In this document: piece after piece, positions 13,459 to 24,798 of the stretch | Layout: every line of letters starts with the position of its first letter | Numbering within the stretch: the first letter of the stretch is position 1 | Assembly: GCA_028015245.1 (NCBI GenBank) | Contig: CM051372.1 | Span: forward strand, 2,351,359-2,415,358 | Source: Cardamine occulta | Taxonomy: Eukaryota; Streptophyta; Magnoliopsida; Brassicales; Brassicaceae | Reading direction: 5' to 3' | Length of the DNA: 64,000 nucleotides | Program-made: the position numbers and the translations under genes | Notes under the pieces: model-generated | The model's database searches: none | Told to the model about the DNA's origin: nothing | The model's input: the letters and a program-made list of their open reading frames with translations, nothing else

Positions 13459-13532
13459 GCTCCCGTAGCTCAGTTGGTTAGAGCGTTGGTCTTATGAGCC
13501 GAAGGTCGCGGGTTCGAGCCCCGCCGGAAGCA
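13459..13532 (+). tRNA. tRNA-Ile (anticodon UAU)
   Basis: A 74-base cloverleaf. Acceptor GCTCCCG pairs with CGGAAGC, D arm GCTC/GAGC, anticodon stem TTGGT/GCCGA with loop CTTATGA, T arm GCGGG/CCCGC with TTCGAGC loop, discriminator A. The anticodon TAT at 13493-13495 reads AUA (Ile). There is no intron and no encoded CCA. Internal promoter boxes are present: A box TAGCTCAGTTGG and B box GGTTCGAGCCC. A T-run (TTTTT) about 10 bases downstream can end Pol III transcription. Position 4 of the acceptor stem is a C-A mismatch, whereas all other acceptor pairs are Watson-Crick. Confidence 0.92.
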
Positions 13533-15381
13533 TATTTAATTTTTAACCTTGTATAGATATTTGAGTTTTGGTAGGCTAAGGCCCATTACGAAGGCCAATT
13601 AACATGTAAACGTTTTCTTCTTGGTAGATAGATATGTCTCGCAATCTAAAAAAAACTGGTCGCCGAAGTTATTCAAATGTTTAGTTCTTTTTCTTGCCTC
13701 TCCGACACGTTCAACACGTGGCCCCAGTTCAGCCTGTAATATCTTTGGAATATTCTGGTATCCATATATAATGTGGAAATACAAAACTACCCCTACTTTG
13801 TCGTTTTGTCACCGTCCCCACCTCTCACAGATTTGTCCAAATTTTCAAAATGGCCCATCCTTTTAAATTACTAGTATTCGGTTCTTCGATTAATTTAAGA
13901 AGTAATTATATAAACTATATGTTTGGCTGGAAATGTCATTATATTTATGGCTGTTGGTTGTTGAACTAGATACTCATAATTTTATAGCAGACAATTGTGT
14001 GACATTTAGGAACTAATTATTGGAGTTATGTAAGAAGTTGTTCTTTAAATAAACGAACAGATTATAAAACTACGAAATCATAAGATCATAAAATTATATA
14101 AAAGTATACAACTTAGTCTATCTAGCAGCTTAGCAACTTTGACATTAGGAGTTTGATTCTTTTTTTTTAAGTTGAGAAAAAATGGTTCTCAGAATGGAGC
14201 TACTAAATAGAACCAATCATTTATAATCAAATTAATTTTTTTATGTGCCACTCATTGTGTATATATGTATTGCAAAACAATGAAATAATTACATATAAAT
14301 ATTAAATTCTTAGATTAAAACCAGCATAATTGTTAAATAATCTTTTGTTAATACAGCATTCCAACCGATAAAAACCCCTAATTTTTTTTTTTAGTAGGTT
14401 GCATATGTTAAAAAGAGAGGTAATTAAAATGGGGTCAAAAGTTTGAATGGTCAAAACTCAAAAAGAGGAAAAACCAAACCCAATGTACTTTCAAACTCCA
14501 ATTTACTAACTCCGAAGACTATCTTTTATTAATTTAATATTTTTTGAATTTAATTTTACGATATGACTGTCACCAGCGCATTTTAGCATACGCCTCTCAT
14601 TCAAAAAGCATAGCCATTTTATTTCTTTCTTACAAAATTATTATTCATCAGACCATCAAAAAGGAAGAGAGAGAGGGAGAGAAGGATTCATCATCCTCAT
14701 CATCATCATCATCAAAGCTCCTTCCTAAATGGATCTACTCATATCTTGATTCTTCCTCCTATTTCTCCGTTTTTTTCGATCTCAGAACTTCTGGGTTTCC
14801 CAGTTACGTTTCAAAATCTCTTTTTTTTGGTCTTAGATTAGATTTGTCTTTTTAATTCTGGGTCTTTAAAGTTTTCCAATTTCCTGTTTTCTTTCCCCTC
14901 AAAAATTGTTTTTTTTTTTAATGGTAGATTTTTTCTCCATTTAGATCGGCAGAGATTTGATTATTGGGTGAGATGAAATGGATTTCGATGGTCTGGGTTT
15001 TTAACATCTCTTTAGCTTTTGTTGTTTTAGTTGAAAATTTGCTATCTTTTATGGTTTTATCCCTTTTCCATGAATTTTTTTCCTATTAGGTTTCGATGAT
15101 ATATTATTTGTCTCATTAAAATCCAAACTTTGCATGTTGATAGCTTCCAGACGAGTCATTAAATTAGCTTTGTTGATCTCAAATCTGTAAAATTGCCTAG
15201 TGATTATCTTGTTGTTGCTTCCTTTAAATTAACAACAAAGCAACTATAATTGCAGATATGGTTTATGAATCTAGAACTAACCATCACTTTTGCTTATGGT
15301 TAATTGCTGCAGGGTTGAGTTATTGATCTGATCGAGATTTAAAGAGTGACAAAGGAAGAATATTTTTTAACAAATTCTTCT
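13533..15381 (+). promoter_or_regulatory. SK12 upstream region, leader and 5'UTR intron
   Basis: Intergenic AT-rich DNA up to about 14600, then the probable SK12 leader: a GA-rich tract and a (TCA)n microsatellite at about 14687-14714, followed by CT-rich sequence. A 5'UTR intron ends at the acceptor CTGCAG at 15307-15312, 69 bases before the ATG. An in-frame TAA at 15340-15342 shows that translation does not begin further upstream in this frame. The donor of this intron is not certain. Confidence 0.5.
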
Positions 15382-17517
15382 ATGGCCACGGTGGGCGTAG
15401 AGCCGAGTTCCGCGGTTAGAGACTCTACTGATGTTGATAGGTTACCTGAGGAGATGAAGGACATGAAAATTCAAGATGATAAAGTATGGCTTTTTTTTTT
15501 ATTAGGATTTGATGCTGTTTTTCAGATGCTTCAATGATTTTTGAGTTTTTTAGCTGACTTGATTTGATGATCACACCAGGAAATGGAAGCTACGATCGTA
15601 AATGGCAATGTGACTGAGACTGGCCATATAATAGTTACTACTATAGAAGGAAGAAATGGCCAACCTAAACAGGTTTGTGTTTTGCTAACCGATCCTTATT
15701 TAGTTGAGTTTCGACAGGTTTTTAGATAAGCTAAGTGAGTTTCCCTGGATGTTAATATTGCAGACTATCAGTTACATGGCAGAGCGAGTTGTTGGACATG
15801 GCTCCTTCGGTGTTGTGTTTCAAGTGAGTTTTAGTTTTTTCTTCTTTCTTCAAGTCGCTTCTCTATGAGACATGTCTCATCGGATCTTTTTGGTTTTCTT
15901 TCAGGCGAAATGTTTAGAAACAGGAGAAACTGTTGCTATAAAGAAGGTTTTACAAGATCGAAGGTACAAGAACCGAGAGCTTCAAACAATGAGGCTACTT
16001 GACCATCCAAATGTTGTGTCTTTGAAACATTGCTTCTTCTCGACAACTGAAAAAGACGAGCTTTACCTCAACTTGGTTCTGGAATATGTTCCTGAAACTG
16101 TACACCGTGTTATCAAACACTACAACAAACTTAACCAACGAATGCCTCTCGTTTACGTCAAACTTTATACTTATCAGGTAGATATTAGATTTCTACTAAA
16201 TGTCATACCATTTTAGACCACTTATTGGAAATGTTTTAAAGAGTTATTCTATGTTTGGCAGATTTTTAGGTCCTTATCCTACATTCACCGTTGTATTGGC
16301 GTGTGTCATCGTGACATTAAACCTCAAAACTTGCTGGTTAATCCACACACTCATCAAGTGAAGCTCTGCGATTTTGGAAGTGCGAAAGTATTGGTGAGTT
16401 TGATGAATCTCTCTCTCTCTTTGGGGTGAACATTATGAAGTAGAGATATTCAAACATTTATTGATCAATGGTGGTTCTTGAAACAGGTAAAAGGAGAGCC
16501 AAACATTTCATACATTTGCTCGAGGTATTACAGAGCACCTGAGCTCATTTTTGGAGCCACCGAGTATACTACAGCTATTGATGTCTGGTCTGCAGGATGT
16601 CTTCTCGCTGAGCTTCTTCTTGGACAGGTAAAAACTTTTGTAAAATCTCAAATCAGCATCTTTTGTTCTGATCTAAACGTAATTCTGTAGTTGACCAATC
16701 TGTTCTTTTGTTCATATTACCAGCCACTGTTCCCAGGTGAGAGCGGTGTTGATCAACTTGTAGAGATTATAAAGGTAGTATTACCTTTGCACTGATTTCA
16801 CTCTAATAACTGTGCCGCATTACACCGATTTAATGTATAACGATAGAGTTTATTGTATTGATGAATTGAGTAGGTTTTGGGAACACCAACAAGGGAAGAA
16901 ATCAAATGCATGAATCCTAATTACACAGAGTTCAAATTTCCTCAGATAAAAGCTCATCCATGGCATAAGGTTTGTATGTTCATACTTCATATACACATCA
17001 AAATGAACATGTTCTATGTCTTCTTTAATTAGCTGTTACCTGAAACATTTTCATCATATTCCAGATTTTTCACAAGCGAATGCCTCCAGAAGCTGTCGAT
17101 TTGGTCTCAAGGCTTCTTCAATACTCTCCCAATCTCCGTTGTGCTGCTGTGAGTATTTACAAATCATCCCACCTTCATTCATTTTCTGCAAAATCTTTTG
17201 CTTCTCTTTGTCTGATTTTGTTGAATTGTGTGCTCTTGCCAATTAGCTTGATACATTGGTCCACCCATTCTTTGACGAGCTAAGAGATCCGAATGCGCGA
17301 TTACCAAATGGACGTTTTCTTCCACCGCTCTTCAACTTTAAGCTGCATGGTACTACCAGACTTTCCTTATCTTCATGAGGCATAAATAAGTGACTTAAAC
17401 TCATGAGTTTGTTTGAATGTGTTGTGTGAAACAGAGCTTAAAGGTGTGCCTGTGGAGATGGTGGCTAAGTTAGTTCCCGAACATGCGAGGAAGCAATGTC
17501 CGTGGCTCGGTTTGTGA
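15382..17517 (+). CDS. SK12: GSK3/shaggy-like protein kinase (clade I)
   Basis: Eleven exons: 15382-15483, 15580-15672, 15764-15823, 15905-16177, 16262-16393, 16487-16627, 16724-16774, 16874-16969, 17065-17148, 17247-17349 and 17435-17517. They join to 405 residues, the usual length. All kinase hallmarks are present: glycine loop [13 protein letters not shown] lysine, catalytic [14 protein letters not shown] magnesium loop, the activation-loop tyrosine in [13 protein letters not shown], and the PTREE motif of plant GSK3s. Clade I kinases (SK11/12/13) are cytosolic and nuclear and act in brassinosteroid and light/flowering signalling; reported substrates include CONSTANS and TTG1. The N-terminus ([20 protein letters not shown]) and position between NEAP1 and MUG7 point to SK12 rather than its chromosome-5 paralogue SK11, though the two are nearly identical. 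Confidence 0.93.
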
Positions 17518-18108
17518 TTTGTCCTGCTGTTACCTGCAAACATGAAAACTAGTGCAAAACAGTCTGAGAAACTCGTCTCTTCTCTCTCATTCTCTACATT
17601 ATTATTATTATTAAATCTCAATCTGATGATTTTGTAACCTTTCGTTTGTTGTAATGAGTAGAGAAAGAGTGAATCATTGCGAGGGTTATGATCTTGTAAA
17701 AGCCAACCAAGTTTTTTTCTTTTTTAAGAGTTTGGTGTTTTCTATCTCATTCTTTCCAAATAAATACTACCTGAAACCGCAAAATGTGAAACTATTTTTA
17801 CCAAAGCAGTGTGCGACTGTTAAATGACAGAATTGAACTTGAAAGCAAAAAGGTCTCGAATTGAAGCATTGATGAACAATTACTTGAGAAACGATATGAT
17901 TGTGTGTTTCTCTATCATATACTTCCGAAACGTTCACAAGTGAGAATTTGATCAAGAATTTGTTTATGATATATTAAAATCGCATAAGGAAATGTTTAAC
18001 ATAAACAGCTTCTTTGTTACAGATTGAACACTTCAAAAAGTTGATGAAAGTTAAAAGAAAAAACAAAGTTAATTAAGATAAAATAAAAAGTGGGGCAATC
18101 CACAGAAA
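17518..18108. other. Convergent 3' flanks of SK12 and MUG7
   Basis: The two neighbouring genes end towards each other. The SK12 side holds a short ATT repeat at about 17599-17613 and T-rich candidate polyadenylation sequence. No coding signal was seen beyond short shadow frames. Confidence 0.5.
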
Positions 18109-20570
18109 CTAGCATTCAAGAAGATACTCTTTACAAGTTGACTTGTTGTGACCAAGTCCCTTGCATCTACTACATTGCAGCTGTCGCTTCATCACCTCTT
18201 CTGCCGGCGTTTTCTTCTTCGGCGGCCTCCCTGGTGGTCGCCTTGTTGGCGGTGGCGTCACAGTCACAGTCACTGCTGAATTCCCAGAACTCTCCCGACA
18301 TATCTCTCCTTCTAATAACGGAACCGGATTTATCGACAGCGAATATGTTAACCTGTAATTTTCAACAGTAAAATATCTAGAACAGTACTCATACGGACTG
18401 CGTCCAGTACAACTGATAACCGCGACCGCGTGGTGACACGGCAATCCCGTTAACTGCCACCCTTTGCAGCTACAGTCCCATCGGTCTATGTTCACGAGCT
18501 CATACGTCTCTCCACGGACTTGATACGAGTTGCTATCTGGGGATAGTGCTATCTGAAGCGTTTGCGCTTTTACGCTCTCCTTCTCTAGTTTTACTTCCAT
18601 GGAAGGAGTCAATCTTCCATTAGCTTCAGTGGCACTAATCCGTCTCACGTGGATCAATCCCATGATTTTCCCACGGATAACATCAACCATTTGAGTTATC
18701 GGTAGATCGTTGGCATCAGAAGCCCAGCTAAAGAACGGTTCGCCTGTGTTTGAAGTCATGTGATTGTACCGGGAACCAGGGAAGTAAGCGTTGGCCCAGT
18801 GATCAGGCTGGCTTTTTTGCACAATCCAATCGTAAGCTTCGGGAGACAGGCCTTTGATGTTCTCGACATGTCTCTCGAATGAATCTGCTCTCAAGGCGTA
18901 AGCCGCAGAATAAAAGTCATCAACAATTAACCGTTTGATCTCGTGAGAGAATGGTCCTTTCAAGTCTCTGATGAGCTCATCGGTCAAATACCGCAAACAA
19001 TACGCATGAAACGAATTGTCAAACACTTTCGGGATCGATTCCTGCAGATTCTTCTGTCGATCCGCAACAAAAGTTATCTGCAGATTCTTCTGTCGATCCG
19101 CAACAAAAGTTATCGGACAAGACGTAGAGAGCGCAATTCTCAGCTGCAGCAAGAACCATTCCCAGTTATCCTCCGTCTCTGCATCGACCACTGCAAAAGC
19201 CAGAGGAAACACTTCATCGTCTCCATCCACAGAAGTGGCGGCTAATAATGTACCCTGATACTTTGATTTTAGCGGCATACTGTCGAGTAACACGAGCGGT
19301 CGACAAGCCTCGAGAAAACCATAAACTGAGGCGTGAAATGAAACAAAAACACGGTGAAAACTTGAATCTTCCTTCGTTGTGAACGTAGCTAGGCTGCCCG
19401 GATTAGTTTCCATTATCTTCTCACAGAACAGTGGCAGCTGTTTGTAACCATCCTTGTACGATCCTTGAAGCTGTTCTCTTGCAATTTCTTTACCACGCCA
19501 AGCCTGAAAGTAATTCAGCTGAATCCCATACTCTTCCTTGATGTCGCTGACAATGTCTTTCGGTTTATAGTTGGGATAAACTTTCAGCTTCTCCTTGATA
19601 ATGCTAGCAACCCAGCTCCTACTTGTCTGAAGCCCATTAATCCCACCTGCACCTTCACAAGTATGTGTTGGATTCATTTTCTTGATACAGATCAGCTGAG
19701 TTGTCGATAGCCTTGAAGCATGGATCCTCCAAGGACAACCTTCGGCTTTACATTTAACCGTCACTCGGTGGCTATCATTCTTTTTGTAGCGGAATCCAAA
19801 CTGATTTGCTATAGCGTATTTCCGCAACGCTTCACGGAACTCCCCGACATTTTTAAACCGTTGTCCCACTCCTGTGATTGTGTTCTGCCACTGCTGTGTT
19901 CTTGCCTTTGTGAGAATATCTCCTTTCGGATTTGGCACTTCAAGAATCGCTGACATCATATCAGGTTGATTAATAACAATCTGTGCATCTGCAGCTCGGT
20001 TCATAACTTGCTCCAGAGTTACAGCAGGAGGAGCTGAGACTGATACTGAGATGGGAAGATCTTCTGGTCCTGTTGTGTCATCTATCATGTCGTCCAGAGG
20101 AACCGGGGGAATCGCTTCGGACAATGTCGTTCTGCTTGATCTGGAAAGAAAAAAGGAACTCTTAAGAACCTAGAAAATCCAGCAAAGATAAGGCGATATG
20201 ATGATTCATATAAAGGCTTTGCTTACCTGCTAGCTGGCATGTTTGAAATGTCGGGAGCAGCTTCTTCGGGTATGAGATAGACATCGGCGGTGTTTGAGCT
20301 CTCATGAAATTTGATCATCCGTTTCAAATCTTTATCGTTAGAAATGGATATGAGCGTTTTCTTGTTATCTGGGAGGAAATATTTGAGACAAACTGTCCTG
20401 ACATCGCAATTAAACATCTCCCCAATTTCTGAGATAAAGTCTTTGAATTTCATCTGTTCGTCCACATCTATCGCGTGGGCATCGCCGCCTTTGTAAGACA
20501 GCGACCCACCTTTCTCTGTCTGAAATTCCCCTCCGGACATACATATTGCTATGACCCTTTTCCCTGACAT
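18109..20570 (-). CDS. MUG7: Domesticated Mutator-like transposase with PB1 domain (MUSTANG B type)
   Basis: Two coding exons, 20570-20227 and 20140-18109, in frame to about 791 residues. Exon 1 is a PB1 domain (residues 1-114, with RVIAICMSGGEF and the KDFISEIGEMF helix), which marks the MUGB clade of host-domesticated MULEs. Exon 2 carries a MuDR N-terminal domain (about 208-280), the DDE-type core with Asp401 in LLDSMPLKSKYQGTLLAAT, a SWIM zinc finger (about 667-690: CSC then CHH), an AT-hook-like RRPPGRPPKKK and a C-terminal CCHC knuckle CSRCKGLGHNKSTC. There are no terminal inverted repeats and the frame is long and open, as in domesticated genes. Oddity: 12 codons ITFVADRQKNLQ are tandemly repeated at residues 458-469 and 470-481, doubling the putative second catalytic Asp. 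In A. thaliana, MUG genes affect growth and flowering; whether this one is catalytic is unknown. Confidence 0.88.
19042..19113 (-). repeat. Perfect in-frame 36-bp tandem duplication inside MUG7
   Basis: Units 19042-19077 and 19078-19113 are identical over all 36 bases. They encode two copies of ITFVADRQKNLQ in the transposase-like core. Perfect identity suggests a recent slippage or unequal exchange event. Confidence 0.95.
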
Positions 20571-20573
20571 ATC

Positions 20574-21276
20574 CTGCATCAAGCAGAACCAGAAATCAAG
20601 ACACAACCAAACTACCAAATCCCTAAATTTTGGTTTAAAGGTCAATGAAAGCGTGTGGTTTCTAAAGCTTGCGGATGTCACAAGTAGTAACGAAACTGAA
20701 GAAGAAACCAAGCTCTGTAAATACCTAAACATAACAATCTAAGCTCTCAATTTCTGATTAAAGCTATCACAGGCATATGGATAAAACAGAAGATATCACA
20801 ATAAAACTATTTCATCTCAATGATGAAGGCACATTTAGAGCCAAACGATTGAAAAATTCAGATTCTAACTCTAACCATCAAACATTTGGCTCCTGAAACT
20901 TGAATCAACTACTCATGGAAATCACAATTATAATCATATAGCAATACATAAACAGTCAAAAATGAATACAAAAAGGGGAAATTTCAGGGGAAAGAGGCAA
21001 AGTTTTCAACTTAATGGTTCAATCAAATTCCAGAATACCTAACCCTCGTAAACCCTAAGATTGATATAACCTGGGCTCCTCGAAACGGGTGAAATCTATC
21101 ACCTAAACGATATATAGCAATACTAGCTAGAGATCAATAGTAACATTACATCCGAATTGAAGATAACGACGTCGAACAGCTCAGAGAAAATCACAGAATT
21201 TGGGTAAAATTGGGAATTGGGCTGCAGGAACCCTAGAATCTAGAGTTCGGCGTATAAGAATGAACGATTGAATTAC
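20574..21276 (-). other. 5'UTR intron of MUG7 (predicted)
   Basis: On the minus strand a donor GTAATT follows the AT-rich leader at 21277, and the acceptor TTGATGCAG lies just before 20573, three bases upstream of the MUG7 ATG. The intron is 703 bases. The leader upstream (about 21277-21370) contains AAACCCTAA telo-box sequence near 21300. The intron also has several AAACCCTA-like motifs near 21050. Confidence 0.55.
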
Positions 21277-21370
21277 CTAAAAAAATGCGGAGAACAAAGA
21301 AACCCTAATCCGATATTGAAGAATTTATGATTGAATTCTCGGAAGTAGGACGAGAATGAAGTGGCAAGAG

Positions 21371-24300
21371 CCTGACGACCCTCGGATTTTTAATTTCTTC
21401 TTTTGCATTTATTTATTTCTTTTCTCACATTTTAAATTCATTACAAGTATAGTCGACTTCTATTGGTTTATCCAAATTGGGAAAAAAAAAACAAATTTTG
21501 ATAAAGGGTTTACTATTGAAAATTAGAAAATTTACTGCCAAATATTTTTTTTGTTTATAAAAAAAAATCTAATGGGTGTTACAAAATCAAAATCTGAAGA
21601 ACGCAAAACTGGTCGAACCTAAAAAATAATTAAAACAGACGACCAACAAAAAATAAGAAATTTTGTTTTATGGTTTTATTCTTCCCGAATGCCACGAGCA
21701 GTTGAAGCAAACTATACTATTGCAATGCAAAAATATATTACTAAAAGCTAGTATAAATTTAGTCAGCTATTGATGATGACAAAAAAATAAAAAAAATTAG
21801 TCAGCCATTATCCAAAAAACAAAACATTTAATTCCAGTTGGGTTTTTTTTTTGTCGTCAATTCAGTGGGTTTTACTTTTACGTAATATCGATATTAGTCA
21901 TGACGTCACGGCCCATGCTCAACTTCTTGTCTCTTCCGTAAGAATATAAACTACATGTCGTTTTGTAGACAGCCTCTCTCATAGACAGACACAGCGTGCC
22001 GAATCTTTAAATTCATTAGAAACATCGTGCCATTTTTAATCAAATAAAGAACAGTATCTCCCATGTTACGAGAAATGAATGGTTTACGATTTCATCAAAA
22101 AGACAAACGCCAGAATCAGACCAGAAAGCGATATGTTTTTGAATATGGATTCTTTTAGTGAATAGTGATGCTATGGATTCGTTTCGTTTAAGACAAAAAA
22201 TAATACTAATAATCATTATATTAATTGATAAGGATTACAGCTAAGAGATTAATACATAATCTTAAAGCAATGCGACGAACCAACACAAAACAATTATAAG
22301 AAAAAAAAAAAGAATGGAAAAGATTCTACGAGAAGTTAATGGAACTTTATCAATCTGTTGGCTATCGTTCGAGTACGTCTTCTGATCATTCTAATAATAA
22401 GTGGTTCACGTGATGAAAAAGATTATTAGTTGAGTGGAGAATTTTTATCCTCGAACATAACATCGTTACCTTTTATATTTTAATCGAATCTATAAATTTT
22501 AAATCACATGTTTATGCTCTTAATTAGTTCTATGATTTGATTTAATTTATTTACTTTATTCACATTCTTTAGTCTTTACAGACAATGCTACTTATGATTG
22601 GTATCTTCTAGATCTACTGGTTACTTGCAAGTTACAACCAACCTTATATTCCTACAAGAATTCGAGACCAGTTTATTACCATCTTCTAATTATCAAAATT
22701 AAATAAGTTGCTGGTCAAACATGAATATGAACTCTGGTGGAGGTGGATTACTTAGCTGTGGGATTGCAGTTTATAGGTAAAAGATTACCAAGCAAGATTA
22801 GGATATTTTTATGAAAAGAGGCATATTAGATATTAATTAATTACTAATTATTGATATAGCTTGTAGTAGTTGGATTTATTCCACAAAGAAGCTAGAAGAA
22901 CTCTTATTGTCAGATTAAAATATTGAGTCTTTTTATTCTCCAACAGATTCTTTTTCACTTCTCTTTTTGACTCTGTGCTCTTCTCTTCACCTTTTTTTTT
23001 TAGTTTTATATAATTATTAATGTTGCATTCCCACCAGCAGATTAGATATTTTTATTGTACTTAATCTATTATATAGTGTTTGATTTTGGCTTAAATCATA
23101 TGCAGTTTACTGTAGCCATAATCTCTATTCTAATGTTAATGTGAAACGAGTTATTAGTTTCCTCGCTCAACTCTGAGTTGAAAGAGTTTTTTTTTTTATA
23201 AATAGATAATTCTCATTCTAAAATCATTATTCTTCGGTGGAAAAAAATGCATAAAACATGAGGACGGCTTAATTGAGGATTTAGTGATTATAATAACACG
23301 AGAAGCGTGCTTTGAGTTAGGCAAGAGTTGCTAAGTTTGGTGGAGAAATAAAAGAAGGAGAAGACAGTGAGCGTATGTTTGAATTTGATAAATAAATAAA
23401 AAAGAAAATTCCATTTTAACTAAAAGAAATAATAAAACAAACAATTTTTGTAAAAAGATTTGGTTCCAAAAGAATTCTAGAAAAAGGAGGTTGAAGAAAG
23501 TGTGAGAGAAAAGACCAAACAAAACAGAGAACTTGGATGCCTAACCAATGCTTTTGTTTTGGAGTCAATTGAAACCAACACATTACATGAGATTTTGAAA
23601 TGTCTCAACAACCATCTGATTGTCTTAGTCCACGTGTTTCCATCCATACCGTCGATATCCTTTATTACTCCCAATAATAATATCCCGGTTAATTTTTGTT
23701 TGTATGCGTTATAAAACTCATCTTTGAATTTAGTATTTAATGAAATAATTATTCTATAATTTTAATCAACCTTTTTCTTGAATCGATAATCAAAAATATC
23801 AAAAGAAAACAAAAATAGATTGAGGATTCATGATATAAAATCTCAAGTTCTTGATATACTTTTCGAGTCTTTGACCAATAGAGCCACACCAAAACCAAAA
23901 AGCGAACCGAAACGGACCAAACCTTTTCATTTTATATGTATATTTTCAAAAGACAAACCACTCACTGTAATTGGAACGGACCAAATAAAAGATCAAATGA
24001 AAATTAGTTTGTTTTAAATCTATTAAATATTATGGTTAAAAGATATATACATCCAAACAAGAATAATGAAATGTTAAGAAAATTCAGGTCCATAAATTTA
24101 GTTATTCTTATAAACGATGAGCCAGATTACTTGCAGTGATTACTATAATCTCAGTCTAATATGAAATGATATTAAACAATTTATTTGTCAACACCTAGTT
24201 TGCGAATTTAAATTCGGATGAAGACGCATCGATAGAATTATTAGGCTATTAGCACATTCTACTAAACTAGAGTCTACAGATTGTTGGTTCTATTGATATT

Positions 24301-24525
24301 AATTTTTTGTAGACGTCGGTTAAATTATTATTATATTATTGGTTCACTCGTTAACATTTTGGTGTGGGTCATATTCGTTATAAATACATTCGCAAACCCA
24401 CCTCTCATCTTAAGACACCAACACATCAAAATAACTTCTAATTCAAAAACCCTCTCTCTTCTCTTTATTTTGGTGTCTCTTCTTGTTCTTGTTTCTGTCG
24501 CAAACTCAAGAACAAATTTGGACTG
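21371..24525. other. Long AT-rich intergenic interval
   Basis: Roughly 3 kb between the MUG7 leader and a small gene at 24526. It has many poly-A/T runs and short frames without domains. A TATA box (TATAAATA) at 24379-24386 serves the gene at 24526. No gene or complete mobile element could be supported; a diffuse decayed transposon origin is possible. Confidence 0.45.
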
Positions 24526-24798
24526 ATGGGAGGAAACAACAGATCACACAGCAGCAAGAGGTTTTCTCTCTTCAGCTTCTTCAAAACACGAAGATCTCAC
24601 AGAGTAGAAGTGGACGCCTCATGGGACGACGTCGGTTATACTCGCAAAGCAATGGCTAGTGATGAGGACAAACGTTATTGGGTCGCTGAACCAGGCATCG
24701 ATCGCAAAGCTTCTGCCTTCATTGCCAAGTTTCATGCCACTCGTGTCTCTGAGTCCGAGCGCCAAACTCTTTCTCCTTACAAATCGGATAAGGCATGA
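24526..24798 (+). CDS. Uncharacterised small basic protein, 90 aa
   Basis: Single-exon frame with a consensus TATA box 140 bases upstream and AT-rich polyadenylation-type sequence downstream, so it is likely expressed. The product begins MGGNNRSHSSKRFSLFSFFK, is Ser/Arg/Lys-rich in the first third, and then has a central block (ASWDDVGYTRKAMASDEDKR, WVAEPGIDRKASAFIAKFHA) that I recognise as a conserved crucifer/eudicot pattern of unknown function. There is no signal peptide or membrane segment. An N-terminal MGG could be myristoylated, but this is only a guess. By position it corresponds to A. thaliana At3g05858. I do not know its function. Confidence 0.72.
   Translation: MGGNNRSHSSKRFSLFSFFKTRRSHRVEVDASWDDVGYTRKAMASDEDKRYWVAEPGIDRKASAFIAKFHATRVSESERQTLSPYKSDKA

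Noticed and set aside
18109..20570. MUG7 as an active Mutator transposon
   Set aside because: No terminal inverted repeats or target duplications around it, a PB1 domain and an intron-containing host-type gene structure; better read as a domesticated gene.
24281..24526. 81-codon hydrophobic frame ending at the next gene's ATG
   Set aside because: It spans the TATA box and leader of the 24526 gene, so it cannot be a separate coding unit in the same transcript region.
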